From Aliagarivorans taiwanensis DSM 22990 (GTDB lineage: Bacteria > Pseudomonadota > Gammaproteobacteria > Enterobacterales > Celerinatantimonadaceae): a stretch of DNA of 64,000 nucleotides. Where the stretch lies: assembly GCF_000429505.1 (NCBI RefSeq), contig NZ_AUBZ01000001.1:62001-126000 (forward strand). The letters are read 5' to 3'. The notes beneath the pieces are model-generated. The model was not told where the DNA came from. It ran no database searches and saw nothing but the letters and a program-made list of their open reading frames with translations. Made by a program: the position numbers and the translations under genes. The number at the start of each line of letters is the position of its first letter. Position 1 is the first letter of the stretch. Below are positions 19,901 to 30,100 of the stretch, one piece after another.

Positions 19901-22129
19901 CTATTCTACCCAGTCGGGGGCCAAATCACTACTAGTGTTTCGATGATACCAATAGCGCTGTCGATGGCTGCGCTCGCTGACCACCTCAACCCCGCTTTGC
20001 GATATCCGAAACTCCACTGATCCACTGCTAGCAGTGACGTACTGCTGAGCGCCCCGGTAGGCCTCTAGCGTCTCAGTAGCAGGAAAGCCATATTGGTTAG
20101 CAAAACCAGCACTATGCACCACATACTGCGGCTTGAGCGCCCTCACCCACGCACGACTCGAGGAGCTGCGACTGCCATGGTGGGGACTCACTAAAACATC
20201 AACCTTTGGCAGCCCTTTCTCGACCAGCACCTCTTCAGCCGAGCGTTCAACATCACCACTAATCAAAACCCGATGCATAGGGCCTTCAACTAACAACAAG
20301 CAAGAGCCGTTGTTGCCACTAAACTGTTCGGCATGGAACAAGCGTAGCCGTAAACCGTGCCAATCAACCGTATCGTTGCAGTTTGCTGATGACCAACGAT
20401 GATCACGCCCACGGTAAACATCGGCACCGGGAAACATGCTTAGCAGTGGCAGCTCTGCGCCAGCATGGTCATTATCGGCGTGACTAAGCACTATATGTTC
20501 AACCCTCGGGCTGCCATTCCCTCGCCACCAAGGCAGAAAGCTGGCCTCAAAAAAGCTAAAACCGCTGGGATAACGCGCACCCGTATCGTAGAGCAGCACA
20601 TGACCTGCTCGCTCTACCACCACCGACAGCCCCTGCCCAACATCAAGCACCACTACCCGCCATTGAGAGGCGCGCTGCGGCGCAACCAGCAATGTGTTGA
20701 TACTCGGCGCGAGCAACACCGCGAGTAGCACAGCAGCTCTGGACAAACGGGAACGCAACAATAAAAGGCTGGATAACACCAACCACCACATACCACTGAG
20801 CCAACCGGGCGCATGGGCACTGAGTGGCGACAGTTCTGATAAGCTGGCTAGGGCATTATCGACATAAGCAATCACCACGCCCATGGTTTGCCAAACCAGC
20901 ATACTCAAGGGCTCAGAGACGCCCAACAGCAACAGCCCCATCATGCACCCCGGAATCACTACCAAGGTAAACAGCGGCACCATCACTAGATTAATGGGCA
21001 GCGCGAACAAGGCAACGCCGCCGAACAGACCAAGTTGAAGCGGCAACAGCATCAAACCGATAACGAGCTGTATCGCCACCAACTGTTTTAGCTTGCTCGT
21101 GCGCTGCCACCATAGCGCCAGCAAAACTGCCGCCGTTGCCGCAAAAGAGAGGTAAAAACTGCTGTCATAGACGCTGAACGGGAAGACCAGCACGATAACC
21201 AAGGCCGATAGGAGCACGCCTTGCCACGGTCGCCAGAGCTGTCGATAAAAGACGCCCAGCAGTACCAAGCTAAACATCAGCAAGGCCCTGAGAGCAGGCA
21301 AGGCCCAACCGGTAAGCGCCACATAACCGAGAGTGGCCGCCAAGCACAGTATCAACCGGCTTACCCGAAATCGGTTGCCCGCTAATAGCAAGCTCAGCCC
21401 CCCCCACACCCACAGCCCAACCGTGGCGATGTGTAAGCCGGACACCACCAACAGATGGCTTAGTCCTGCCTCGCGAAAGCGCGTAAGCTGCTCAGGCGCC
21501 AACAGCCGCTTATCCCCTGAGAGTAGCGCCAGAATAACCCCTCCTTGCTCAAGCGTAATAAGGGAAGCAGCTAGATTAGCGACACTGCGTTCTCGCCAAT
21601 CACGCGCTCCGCTTATGCTCTCAATCTCAATCAAGCGACCTTTTGCGACCACCTGCTTGGCCAGCAACCAACGGGTATAGTTAAAGCCATAGTGATTAAG
21701 CGGTGCATGGGCAGGTTTGAGTTTGGCTGTTGCGACAAGGACTTGTCCCACCTCAAAGTCTCGCGCTTGATTGTCATAGATAATCAGCGCCGCCTTGAAG
21801 AGAGCGTTACAGCATTGCCCATAGCCCTCGATTCGGTGTAAATTAAGCCGCATTTGCAAGCCGTAGCTTTTCGCATCGAGCTGGGTAATGGTTCCTGAAA
21901 AGCGTACAGGCTGCTGGTAGGATTCAACATGCTGGATCAGGCTGCGATAGCCATGGGCGTGAAACCCCAGCCAAGCAATACCCAATAGTAAGCCCGCGAT
22001 AAATCGGTAGCGTAGTAACAAAGCGAGCACACCCGCAATGAAAGCGCCACAGATTACTGCTAGAGTCGGCACAGAGTGCCACCATAGTGAAGAGATGGCC
22101 GCAGACAAAAACGCGCTTGCAAAAACCAA
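19901..22129 (-). CDS. comEC: ComEC/Rec2 family DNA internalisation channel
   Basis: A 742-aa polytopic membrane protein. An N-terminal OB-like region follows the first helices, then the Competence membrane domain (GLSHLLVVSGLHIATVG near 225), then a C-terminal metallo-beta-lactamase domain with the metal motif SHADNDH near 547-553 and SPHHGSRSS. ComEC carries single-stranded DNA through the inner membrane in natural transformation; competence here is not shown. The frame has only a TTG start at 22129 with no strong ribosome site, and a stop lies shortly upstream, so the start is uncertain. Divergent from the DUF2062 gene by 38 bp. Confidence 0.9.
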   Translation of the reverse strand: MVFASAFLSAAISSLWWHSVPTLAVICGAFIAGVLALLLRYRFIAGLLLGIAWLGFHAHGYRSLIQHVESYQQPVRFSGTITQLDAKSYGLQMRLNLHRIEGYGQCCNALFKAALIIYDNQARDFEVGQVLVATAKLKPAHAPLNHYGFNYTRWLLAKQVVAKGRLIEIESISGARDWRERSVANLAASLITLEQGGVILALLSGDKRLLAPEQLTRFREAGLSHLLVVSGLHIATVGLWVWGGLSLLLAGNRFRVSRLILCLAATLGYVALTGWALPALRALLMFSLVLLGVFYRQLWRPWQGVLLSALVIVLVFPFSVYDSSFYLSFAATAAVLLALWWQRTSKLKQLVAIQLVIGLMLLPLQLGLFGGVALFALPINLVMVPLFTLVVIPGCMMGLLLLGVSEPLSMLVWQTMGVVIAYVDNALASLSELSPLSAHAPGWLSGMWWLVLSSLLLLRSRLSRAAVLLAVLLAPSINTLLVAPQRASQWRVVVLDVGQGLSVVVERAGHVLLYDTGARYPSGFSFFEASFLPWWRGNGSPRVEHIVLSHADNDHAGAELPLLSMFPGADVYRGRDHRWSSANCNDTVDWHGLRLRLFHAEQFSGNNGSCLLLVEGPMHRVLISGDVERSAEEVLVEKGLPKVDVLVSPHHGSRSSSSRAWVRALKPQYVVHSAGFANQYGFPATETLEAYRGAQQYVTASSGSVEFRISQSGVEVVSERSHRQRYWYHRNTSSDLAPDWVE

Positions 22130-22167
22130 CGCAGTAGTTATCGAGTAGTGAGTTAATAACTAACTAT

Positions 22168-22689
22168 ATGCCAAAACGTACCATACAGCGATTCATCCCT
22201 AAGACTGAAGAATTGCGCCAGCATAAGCATTTGAAGTTTCTGGGTGATTGGCTGCATAGCCCTAGCATCTGGCACTTAAATCGTCGCTCGGCCGCAGGCG
22301 GATTCGCCCTCGGCATCTTTGTCGCCTTTGTGCCGATCCCGATGCAGATGATCCTGGCCGCCATGTTAGCCATCGCGCTGAAGGTTAATCTGCCTTTGTC
22401 AGTGGCCATGGTGTGGATCTCAAACCCGATTACCTGGCCGGCGATGTTCTATGGCTGCTACTGGGTGGGCACCAAGCTACTTGGCCAGGCCACGCTGGAC
22501 TATCGCTTCCATGTCAGTATTGAAGGGCTGCGCAGCCTGCTAACCGCCCTCGGCCCGGCTTTTTTGTTGGGCAGCTTAGTTTGTGGCGTAGTGTTCGCGA
22601 TTATTGGCTACGTGTTTATGACCAATCTTTGGCGAGCCTCAGTGCGACGCCGTTATCTGCGACGTCGTAGTAAGGTGAACCCCGAGTAA
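22168..22689 (+). CDS. DUF2062 membrane protein
   Basis: A 173-aa protein with DUF2062 character. A basic N-terminus with HKHLKFLGDWLHSPSIWHLNR is followed by GGFALGIFVAFVPIPMQM and two or three further hydrophobic segments (about 65-90 and 128-155). The conserved proline in SNPITWPAMF is present. Family function is unknown; homologues often stand beside comEC in gammaproteobacteria. It is the only plus-strand gene between gltA and the PilZ gene and converges on lolE. Confidence 0.9.
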   Translation: MPKRTIQRFIPKTEELRQHKHLKFLGDWLHSPSIWHLNRRSAAGGFALGIFVAFVPIPMQMILAAMLAIALKVNLPLSVAMVWISNPITWPAMFYGCYWVGTKLLGQATLDYRFHVSIEGLRSLLTALGPAFLLGSLVCGVVFAIIGYVFMTNLWRASVRRRYLRRRSKVNPE

Positions 22690-22695
22690 GGGCGC

Positions 22696-23937
22696 TTAAC
22701 CGCCTAACTCTTGGGCGGGGCGAATGCGGGTTGCCTGCCAAGCAGGCCACAGCGTCGCCAGCAAGCTCAGGCTCAATGCAGCCAGTGCCACCAGCGCCAC
22801 ATCACTCCACAGCAGCTCCACCGGCAGAAAGTCGATAAAGTAGATATCGGCCGATAAGATGGTGCGACCGAGCAACTGCTCAACCCCAGCCACCAGCGAT
22901 GGCAGGCTCCAAACGCCTAACAGCCCCAACACCACGCCAAGCAAGCATCCGAGCACGCCATTGTAGGCGCCATACACCACAAAGGCGCGGATCAACAAAC
23001 CGTCTTCCGCCCCCATGGTTTTGAGGATGGCAATGTCTGAGCGCTTCTCGGTCACCGCCAGAATAAGAGTAGAGACAATGTTAAAGCTGGCCACCGCCAC
23101 AATGAGCAGCATAATGGCGTACATAATGGTGCGTACCAACTGAATGTCCTGGTACAAAAAGCCATGGGTACGCATCCAAGAGCGAACATACACCAACTGC
23201 TCGGAGTGCATACCAATAGTGCGCACCAGCTCATCGGCTTGCAGCGGGTTAGACACGCGCAGGCTGATCCCACTCACGCCCGATTCCCATTGATTTAACT
23301 GGCGGGCCTGATCGATGTGTACAAAACCCAGCTGGTTATCGAGCTGACCGGCGGCGCGCATTAGCCCCACCACCCGCACCGCCACCCGCTGTGGCGAACT
23401 CAGGCGCTGGCCAGTGCTTTGCTGAGGTAGCAGCAGCGTTGCAGTATCACCGGCTGCGAGCCCCAACTCATCGGCAATGCCCGCGCCAATAATGATGTTG
23501 GCTTGTGTGGGCTCGAGCGCCTGCCAGGCTTCGCTTGATACAAACTCCGGCAAGCGGCTGATCTGGCGCTCGGCGTCAGGGTCGATACCCTTCACCGCAA
23601 TCGCCTTCATCTGCTTACCTTTTTGCAGCAAGCCACTTAGGCTTATGTAGGGCGCTGCCGCTTCAACCCCTTGTTGTGAGGTGGCGATCTCCAGCAAGCC
23701 AGCGCCATCGGCCAGTGGCTGCTCCACCGCTTCCAGCTCTCCGTGGCTGATGATTGCCAAAAAGCGCTGCTGCAGCTCCCGCTCGAAGCCATTCATCACC
23801 GACAGGCCAATGATCAGCACTGCCACCCCGAGCAAGATCCCGATGGTGCTCGATGCAGAAATAAATGAAATAAAGCCGTTACGGTGGCGCGCTCGGTGAT
23901 AGCGCAGCCCGATTAAGGTCGACAGCGGCAAACTCAC
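22696..23937 (-). CDS. lolE: Lipoprotein-releasing complex permease LolE
   Basis: Membrane subunit of the LolCDE ABC complex that extracts outer-membrane lipoproteins and hands them to LolA. The 413 aa have an N-terminal helix with [17 protein letters not shown], a periplasmic domain of about 210 residues, and three C-terminal helices (FtsX-type permease). It is the third gene after lolC and lolD, so I call it LolE; LolC and LolE are paralogous, and the order matches E. coli. It overlaps lolD by 4 bp. Confidence 0.93.
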   Translation of the reverse strand: MSLPLSTLIGLRYHRARHRNGFISFISASSTIGILLGVAVLIIGLSVMNGFERELQQRFLAIISHGELEAVEQPLADGAGLLEIATSQQGVEAAAPYISLSGLLQKGKQMKAIAVKGIDPDAERQISRLPEFVSSEAWQALEPTQANIIIGAGIADELGLAAGDTATLLLPQQSTGQRLSSPQRVAVRVVGLMRAAGQLDNQLGFVHIDQARQLNQWESGVSGISLRVSNPLQADELVRTIGMHSEQLVYVRSWMRTHGFLYQDIQLVRTIMYAIMLLIVAVASFNIVSTLILAVTEKRSDIAILKTMGAEDGLLIRAFVVYGAYNGVLGCLLGVVLGLLGVWSLPSLVAGVEQLLGRTILSADIYFIDFLPVELLWSDVALVALAALSLSLLATLWPAWQATRIRPAQELGG

Positions 23938-24674
23938 GCGCCCACCTCTTGGGTGTTGTCCTCTGCAGCTCGGTCTTGAGAGTGACCGTCTTGAAAGCGG
24001 CCATCCTGCATATGCATCTGGCGAGGGAAACGCGCGGCCAGCTGCAAGTCGTGGGTCACCACCACAAAGGCAGTACCCAAGTCGCGATTTAGCTCCAACA
24101 GCAGCTCGTAGATTGATGCAGTACTGTTGCTGTCCAAGTTGCCGGTGGGCTCATCAGCCAAAACCAATGAGGGCTGATTTACCAGCGCCCGAGCAATCGC
24201 AGTGCGCTGACGCTCACCGCCGGAAAGCTCTGAAGGGCGATGCGTTAAGCGGTGACCTAAGCCTACCCGCTTCAATAACTCAGCCGCTTTTTGCATCGCG
24301 TCGGCGCGCTTTACCCCAGCAATAAATAGCGGCATCGCCACGTTTTCCTGCGCAGTGAACTCACCGAGCAAGTGGTGGAACTGGTAGATAAAGCCCAGCT
24401 TTTGATTACGCAGCGCAGCCAATTGCTTGTTGCTCATTCCCGCTAAGCGCTGCCCATCAATGGCAACCTCACCGGCGGTGACGCTATCAAGTGCTCCCAG
24501 CAGGTGCAGCAAGGTGCTTTTGCCAGAGCCCGAGGCCCCAACAATGGCGATGGCATCGCCGCGCTCCACCCGCATATCCACACCATGCAATACCTCGGTT
24601 TGCATATCACCGTCTTGATAGACCTTGGTCAGGCCGCGGGCCTCAAGTACCGGCGCTTGGGAAGAATTATTCAT
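23934..24674 (-). CDS. lolD: Lipoprotein-releasing ABC ATPase LolD
   Basis: ATPase of LolCDE. In the 246 aa, Walker A is GASGSGKST (47-55), the signature is LSGGERQR, Walker B is [12 protein letters not shown], and [11 protein letters not shown] carries the H-loop. It is placed between and overlaps both permeases (8 bp with lolC, 4 bp with lolE). The C-terminus has a short acidic tail ([12 protein letters not shown]) beyond the usual ATPase end. Confidence 0.97.
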   Translation of the reverse strand: MNNSSQAPVLEARGLTKVYQDGDMQTEVLHGVDMRVERGDAIAIVGASGSGKSTLLHLLGALDSVTAGEVAIDGQRLAGMSNKQLAALRNQKLGFIYQFHHLLGEFTAQENVAMPLFIAGVKRADAMQKAAELLKRVGLGHRLTHRPSELSGGERQRTAIARALVNQPSLVLADEPTGNLDSNSTASIYELLLELNRDLGTAFVVVTHDLQLAARFPRQMHMQDGRFQDGHSQDRAAEDNTQEVGA

Positions 24675-25863
24675 GTCGCAATACCTCTGCTGGCAAGATC
24701 TGGCTGGCTCGCCAGGCGGGGTAAATAGTCGCCACCACGCTCAGCAGCATGGCACCAATGGTTACAATAAGAATTTGCTCGGTTTTAAACAGTACCGGCA
24801 GACCGCTACCGCCAAGGTTGGCGATAAAGTTAAGGCCAATCAAAGACATCAGCGGATTGATGTAGGTGGCCAGTAGGAAACCCAACAAGGCCCCCACTAA
24901 GGCGCCGATACAGCCACTCCACGCCCCCTGCAGGACAAAGATATGCACCACCCGGCGCCGCTCCAGCCCAAGCGTCTGCAGTATCGCCACATCGCCCTGC
25001 TTGTCGCCAACCATCATGACCAGCGATGACAAAATATTAAAAGCTGCCACCGCGATGATTAAGCAAAATAACAGGCCCATCATGTTCTTTTCCATGCGTA
25101 CCGCTTGGAATAGCTCGCCGTAGTAGCTACGCCAATCGCTAAACTCAAGACCCGCAGCATTGAGTAGAGGTGAGAAGACATCGATATCAAAGGGGTCATT
25201 GAGGAAGAAGCGGGTTTGCTCCAGGTCCGCCCGGCGGCTGCGCTGCAGGCGGGCAAGGTCATCGATATGTACCAGCGCATATTGGCTATCGACCTCAGCG
25301 CCAAACTGAAAGATCCCAGCCACGGTGAAGTTTCGCTGGGCTGGCATCTCGCCAAGTGGCGTGTAAACCAGTCGCTCGGTGGCCATTACTCGCACCGTAT
25401 CACCGACGTGAACACCCAGCGTGTTGGCAACATTAATGCCCAACACTATCTGATACTTACCAGCTTGTAGCTCGCCTAAGCGCCCCACCAGCATGGCCTT
25501 ATCCAAGGCTTTTGCATCAGCCTGTACGGCGGGGTCAATCCCCTGCACTAGCCCCGCTTGCAGGCCTTTGCTGCTTTGCAGCACCACTTCACTGAGGATT
25601 AATGGCGAGGACGGCAAGGACTGTAGCGCTTCGGGCACCGCCTGTTCTGCAGGGACACTGAGGTGGGGAACCAGGTTGAGGATGCGCTGCTTGAGCTGAG
25701 CCTCAAAGCCATTCATCACCGAAATCACGGTAATCAGCGCAGCAACCCCAAGGGTGATACCTAATGTGGAGAACCAACTAACGAAGGAGGCAAAGCGTTG
25801 CTGCTTGGCGCCGCGGGAGAACCGCCAGGCGATAAAACGGTGCAGCCAAAAATGCGAGCTCAC
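24667..25863 (-). CDS. lolC: Lipoprotein-releasing complex permease LolC
   Basis: A 398-aa permease paralogous to LolE and first gene of the lol operon. I choose the GTG at 25863 ([18 protein letters not shown]) with AGAAG upstream, which matches the ~399-aa family length; the longer frame adds 21 odd residues. [15 protein letters not shown] follows the first helix. A large periplasmic domain and three C-terminal helices follow, with [21 protein letters not shown] matching the FtsX-like permease end. The promoter should lie in the 170 bp shared with the divergent PilZ gene. Confidence 0.93.
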   Translation of the reverse strand: MSSHFWLHRFIAWRFSRGAKQQRFASFVSWFSTLGITLGVAALITVISVMNGFEAQLKQRILNLVPHLSVPAEQAVPEALQSLPSSPLILSEVVLQSSKGLQAGLVQGIDPAVQADAKALDKAMLVGRLGELQAGKYQIVLGINVANTLGVHVGDTVRVMATERLVYTPLGEMPAQRNFTVAGIFQFGAEVDSQYALVHIDDLARLQRSRRADLEQTRFFLNDPFDIDVFSPLLNAAGLEFSDWRSYYGELFQAVRMEKNMMGLLFCLIIAVAAFNILSSLVMMVGDKQGDVAILQTLGLERRRVVHIFVLQGAWSGCIGALVGALLGFLLATYINPLMSLIGLNFIANLGGSGLPVLFKTEQILIVTIGAMLLSVVATIYPAWRASQILPAEVLRHE

Positions 25864-26037
25864 TGTTATTCTTCTATTTATCCAAAAACAGGCCACATCA
25901 TACCCTGAGGCTGACCCCGGCAACAAGCCGGCTTATGTGACAGAAACACCAGTAGGGACAAGCGCTTGTATTCGTTTGCATTCGAATTGCCAACTTGGTC
26001 TAATGCCAAGTTACACCCCAGCTACCCTAGGACAGGC

Positions 26038-26640
26038 ATGCAACAGCAGTATTTCAGCGTGCAGCACGCGCTTAACCTCAATGTAGAGGCGGTCAAGCCG
26101 CAAGCGCTCCCTCTCGACCAGCAACAGTTTGAGGCCGAGATCCCCGAGCCATTTCGGCTAAGCGGCGAAAACTCTACCGAAGAGCTGGCCAGCTTGCGTG
26201 GCCTAAAACCACTGGGTGAAGCCGGTGAGTTGCTGCTTGCCTACCTTGAGCGCCAAGCCAACAAGCTTAACCGGGTACTGAGTTATGTGCTGTCGCACCA
26301 CGACAACGCCGAGCAGCGCTGTCAGAGCATCAGCTTTGGCGGCTCGGAGCTAAGCTTTGCCTGGAACAGCGACTTCGAGGTGGGTCAGGCGCTGCGCGTA
26401 AAGATCTTTGTTCCGGAAGAAAACGCCGCGATCTACTGCTACGGTGAGGTAGAGCGGGTTGAAGCGCGCCCAAGCCAATCGCCAGATGAAAGCGAAGCCA
26501 ACTCACAGATCCACGTCTCTTACCGCTGGATCCGAGAACAAGACATCGAACTGCTGGTGCGCGCAAGCTTGCACATTCAGACCCAACAACTTAAAGACCG
26601 CGCCAATGCGCGCCAACAGAGCCAACAAAACGACCAGTAA
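26038..26640 (+). CDS. PilZ-domain protein, probable degenerate c-di-GMP effector
   Basis: A 200-aa protein starting at the ATG at 26038 after AGGACAGG. The middle (about 90-165) looks like a PilZ beta barrel: QRCQSISFGGSELSF fits the second half of the PilZ signature (x-x-S-x-x-G), while a clean R-x-x-x-R is missing. Residues 1-85 are helical and acidic. PilZ proteins bind c-di-GMP and act on motility, pili or exopolysaccharide; binding here is doubtful because the arginine motif is incomplete. It lies 4 bp before mfd and may be co-transcribed. Confidence 0.7.
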   Translation: MQQQYFSVQHALNLNVEAVKPQALPLDQQQFEAEIPEPFRLSGENSTEELASLRGLKPLGEAGELLLAYLERQANKLNRVLSYVLSHHDNAEQRCQSISFGGSELSFAWNSDFEVGQALRVKIFVPEENAAIYCYGEVERVEARPSQSPDESEANSQIHVSYRWIREQDIELLVRASLHIQTQQLKDRANARQQSQQNDQ

Positions 26641-26644
26641 TAAC

Positions 26645-29600
26645 ATGGCAAATCTGATTGACTTACCCCTGCCGGCGGGTGCCGGTGATCAACAACACTT
26701 AGCGAATCTGCCTGGTAGTACCTTGGCTCTGGTGATTGCCCAATATATCGAGCAGCTAAAACAACCGGTGCTGATCCTAACCGAAGACACCCGCAGCGCC
26801 CTGCAGCTAGAGCGCGAAGTCAACGGCCTGCCCCCCGAGCGCAGTATTAACCTGCTGCCCGACTGGGAAACCCTGCCCTACGATAACTTTTCGCCGCATC
26901 AGGACATTATCTCCCAGCGCATTCTCAGCCTGAATCAGCTTAATCAGAACCCCGAGAGTGTGGTGATCGCGCCGATCAGCACCTGGCTGCAGCGCGCCGC
27001 GCCGGCCTCGTTTCTGAGTCAGCATAGCCTGCAGCTCAAGGCCGGACAGCAGCTCTCGCTCAGCGCCTTTAAGGAGCGCTTGGCTAAGGCCGGTTATCTG
27101 CATGTTGAGCAGGTGATGGAGCACGGCGAGTTTGCTCTGCGCGGCAGCTTGCTCGATTTGTTCCCAATGGGCAGCGATCGCCCCTACCGGCTGGATTTCT
27201 TCGATGATGAGCTGGAGAGCATCCGCGACTTTGACCCAGACACCCAGCGCAGTCAGGACACCCACCAGCAGCTAACCCTGCTGCCAGCCCACGAATTTCC
27301 CAGCGACAGCGCTGGTATCGAGCAGTTCCGCAAGCAGTGGCGAGAGCGCTTCGACACCAGCCGAGAGCCGGAGTCGATCTACCAGCAGGTCTCCAAGGGC
27401 GTGATGCCCGCCGGTATCGAATACTACCTGCCGCTGTTTCACCAGTGCACCGAGCTACTGTCTGAGCAGTTGCATCCCGATACCGTGGTACTGCGAGTGG
27501 GCGATCTGGAAGCCGCCAGCCGGCTGTTCTGGCAAGAGCTGGAGCAGCGCTATGAGAACCGCCGCTACGATCGCCAGCGCCCTATCTTGCCGCCGCAAGA
27601 GCTCTACGCCGACACCAACGAATGCTTCGCCGCGCTAAAACCCTTTAGCTTGATCAAACTGCAGGTAGGGAAAACCCGCGCCAGCGGCAACCGCCAGAAC
27701 TTCCCGGCCAATCCGCTGCCCGATCTGAGCGTAAATCACCGCCTTAACCAACCCTTGCAAGCGCTGCAGCACTATATCGAGCATCACCCGCAGGCTCGCA
27801 TCTGTTTCGTCGCAGAAACCGACGGCCGCCGCGAGGCCCTCAAAGCCTTGCTACGCCCGCTCAAACTCAAGCTACGCGAGGTTAACTCGCTGGGCGAGTT
27901 CGTTGAGCGTAAGTTCGAGCTCGGTCTGCTGGTCGCACCGCTGGAGAAAGGCTTTGAGCTGAGCGAACCGGCTATTCAGGTAGTGACCGAGGCCGACTTG
28001 CTCGGCGCTAAGGTGCGCACCCGTAAGCATCGCGAAGCCGCCAAAGGCATTCAGGCGGATGCGCTGATCCGCAACTTGGCCGAGCTATCGCTTGGCCAAC
28101 CGGTGGTGCATATCGAACACGGGGTGGGTCGCTATCACGGCCTGACTAGCTTCGAGAATGGCGGCATCGTCACCGAGTTCTTGCAGCTTGAATACGCCAA
28201 TGAAGCCAAGCTGTATGTGCCGGTGAGCGCGCTGCACCTTATTAGCCGCTACTCGGGGGCCAATGAAGAGAGCGCCCCGCTGCATAAACTCGGCAATGAC
28301 CAGTGGCAGAAAGCCAAGCAAAAAGCCGCTGAGAGAGTGCGCGATGTTGCCGCTGAGCTTCTCGAGGTCTATGCCAAACGCGCCGCCAAGCCGGGCTATC
28401 AGTTTACTGTCGATGACAGCGCCTACCAGCAGTTTTGCGCCGACTTCCCGTTTGAGGAAACCGACGATCAGCTCAACGCCATTGACGCCATGATCAAGGA
28501 CATGCGCAGCCCCAACGCCATGGACCGCTTGGTGTGTGGTGACGTGGGCTTTGGCAAAACCGAAGTGGCCATGCGCGCCGCATTTGTGGCGGTTAACGCT
28601 GGCAAGCAGGTGGCGGTGTTGGTACCCACTACCCTGCTGGCGCAGCAGCACTTTGACAACTTCAGCGACCGCTTCGCCAACTGGCCGGTAAATGTCGCGG
28701 TACTGTCGCGCTTTAAAACGCCTAAAGAGCAGCGCGAGATCTTGGCGCAAATCGAAGCCGGTCAGGTGGATATCATCATCGGTACCCATAAGCTTTTGAG
28801 CAAAGAGATCAAGTTCGCTGATCTTGGCCTGTTGGTGGTCGACGAAGAGCACCGCTTTGGGGTGCGCCACAAAGAGCAGATCAAAGCGATGCGCGCCGAT
28901 GTCGACATTCTTACCCTCACCGCCACGCCGATCCCACGTACCCTGAATATGGCGATGAGTGGGATGCGCGATCTATCGATTATCGCCACCCCGCCCGCCA
29001 AGCGCTTAGCGGTGAAAACCTTTGTTCGCCAGCACGAAGTAGCGTTGGTGAAAGAAGCCATCAGCCGGGAGATTATGCGCGGTGGTCAGGTCTACTTCCT
29101 GCACAACAAGGTGGAGACCATCGACCGAGTTGCTCAAGAGCTGGAAGAGTGGCTACCGCAAGCGCGCATCACCGTGGCCCACGGCCAGATGCGCGAGCGC
29201 GAACTAGAGCGGATCATGAGCGATTTCCACCACCAGCGCTTTAACGTGCTGGTGTGTACCACCATTATCGAAACCGGCATCGATATCCCAAGCGCCAACA
29301 CCATCATTATCAACCGCGCCGACAACTTCGGCCTGGCGCAGTTACACCAGCTACGCGGCCGGGTGGGACGCTCTCACCACCAAGCCTATGCTTACTTACT
29401 CACGCCGCCGCCGAAGCTTATGACCAAGGATGCAGTTAAGCGCCTCGACGCCATCTCGCAGCTGGAGGACCTTGGCGCTGGCTTTACCCTGGCGACCCAC
29501 GACTTGGAGATCCGCGGCGCTGGTGAGCTGCTCGGCGATGAGCAAAGCGGCCAGATTGAAGCGGTCGGTTTTACCTTGTACATGGAGATGCTGGAGCGCG

Positions 29601-30100
29601 CGGTCACCGCCATGAAAAATGGTGAGGAGCTGGACTGGGATCTTAGCCAGAGCCAGCAATGCGATATGGAGCTACGCCTGCCCGCCTTGCTGCCGGAAGA
29701 TTATATCTTCGATGTCACCACCCGCCTTACGCTGTATAAGCGCTTAGCAAACTGCCGCGACAGCCATGAGCTACGCGAGCTGCAGGTGGAGCTGATTGAC
29801 CGCTTTGGCTTGTTGCCAGAGGCGGCCAAGAACCTATTCAGCGTGCAGCAGCTAAAACTTGATGCCACCGAACTGGGCATCAAGCGACTAGAAGCGGGGC
29901 CGAAAGGCGGCAGCGTCGAGTTTGCGGAACAGACGAAAGTCGATCCCGCTTTTCTGGTAAGCCTGTTACAATCCCAACCAAGAATTTATCGCCTAGAAGG
30001 CGCCAACAAGCTTAAGTTCACCATCCCCAGCGAGGGGCATGAGGAGCGCTTAAACTTGGTGGAAACATTACTGGAGCAACTGTCTAACCATGAGTCTTAA
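26645..30100 (+). CDS. mfd: Transcription-repair coupling factor
   Basis: SF2 translocase that removes RNA polymerase stalled at DNA damage and recruits UvrA. I start at the ATG at 26645 (MANLIDLPLPAGAGDQQ), giving 1151 aa (E. coli 1148); the longer frame is the shadow of the PilZ gene. Order: UvrB-homology module (about 1-350), RNA polymerase-interacting domain (HIEHGVGRYHGL, about 480-550), RecG-like motor with Walker A GDVGFGKTE at about 631-639 and VVDEEHRFG, the translocation motif region, and the C-terminal UvrA-masking domain. It overlaps csiV by 11 bp. Confidence 0.98.
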   Translation: MANLIDLPLPAGAGDQQHLANLPGSTLALVIAQYIEQLKQPVLILTEDTRSALQLEREVNGLPPERSINLLPDWETLPYDNFSPHQDIISQRILSLNQLNQNPESVVIAPISTWLQRAAPASFLSQHSLQLKAGQQLSLSAFKERLAKAGYLHVEQVMEHGEFALRGSLLDLFPMGSDRPYRLDFFDDELESIRDFDPDTQRSQDTHQQLTLLPAHEFPSDSAGIEQFRKQWRERFDTSREPESIYQQVSKGVMPAGIEYYLPLFHQCTELLSEQLHPDTVVLRVGDLEAASRLFWQELEQRYENRRYDRQRPILPPQELYADTNECFAALKPFSLIKLQVGKTRASGNRQNFPANPLPDLSVNHRLNQPLQALQHYIEHHPQARICFVAETDGRREALKALLRPLKLKLREVNSLGEFVERKFELGLLVAPLEKGFELSEPAIQVVTEADLLGAKVRTRKHREAAKGIQADALIRNLAELSLGQPVVHIEHGVGRYHGLTSFENGGIVTEFLQLEYANEAKLYVPVSALHLISRYSGANEESAPLHKLGNDQWQKAKQKAAERVRDVAAELLEVYAKRAAKPGYQFTVDDSAYQQFCADFPFEETDDQLNAIDAMIKDMRSPNAMDRLVCGDVGFGKTEVAMRAAFVAVNAGKQVAVLVPTTLLAQQHFDNFSDRFANWPVNVAVLSRFKTPKEQREILAQIEAGQVDIIIGTHKLLSKEIKFADLGLLVVDEEHRFGVRHKEQIKAMRADVDILTLTATPIPRTLNMAMSGMRDLSIIATPPAKRLAVKTFVRQHEVALVKEAISREIMRGGQVYFLHNKVETIDRVAQELEEWLPQARITVAHGQMRERELERIMSDFHHQRFNVLVCTTIIETGIDIPSANTIIINRADNFGLAQLHQLRGRVGRSHHQAYAYLLTPPPKLMTKDAVKRLDAISQLEDLGAGFTLATHDLEIRGAGELLGDEQSGQIEAVGFTLYMEMLERAVTAMKNGEELDWDLSQSQQCDMELRLPALLPEDYIFDVTTRLTLYKRLANCRDSHELRELQVELIDRFGLLPEAAKNLFSVQQLKLDATELGIKRLEAGPKGGSVEFAEQTKVDPAFLVSLLQSQPRIYRLEGANKLKFTIPSEGHEERLNLVETLLEQLSNHES

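Noticed and set aside
28085-28870. 261-aa minus-strand open frame inside mfd
   Set aside because: Antisense shadow in a GC-rich coding region; mfd motifs are intact on the plus strand.
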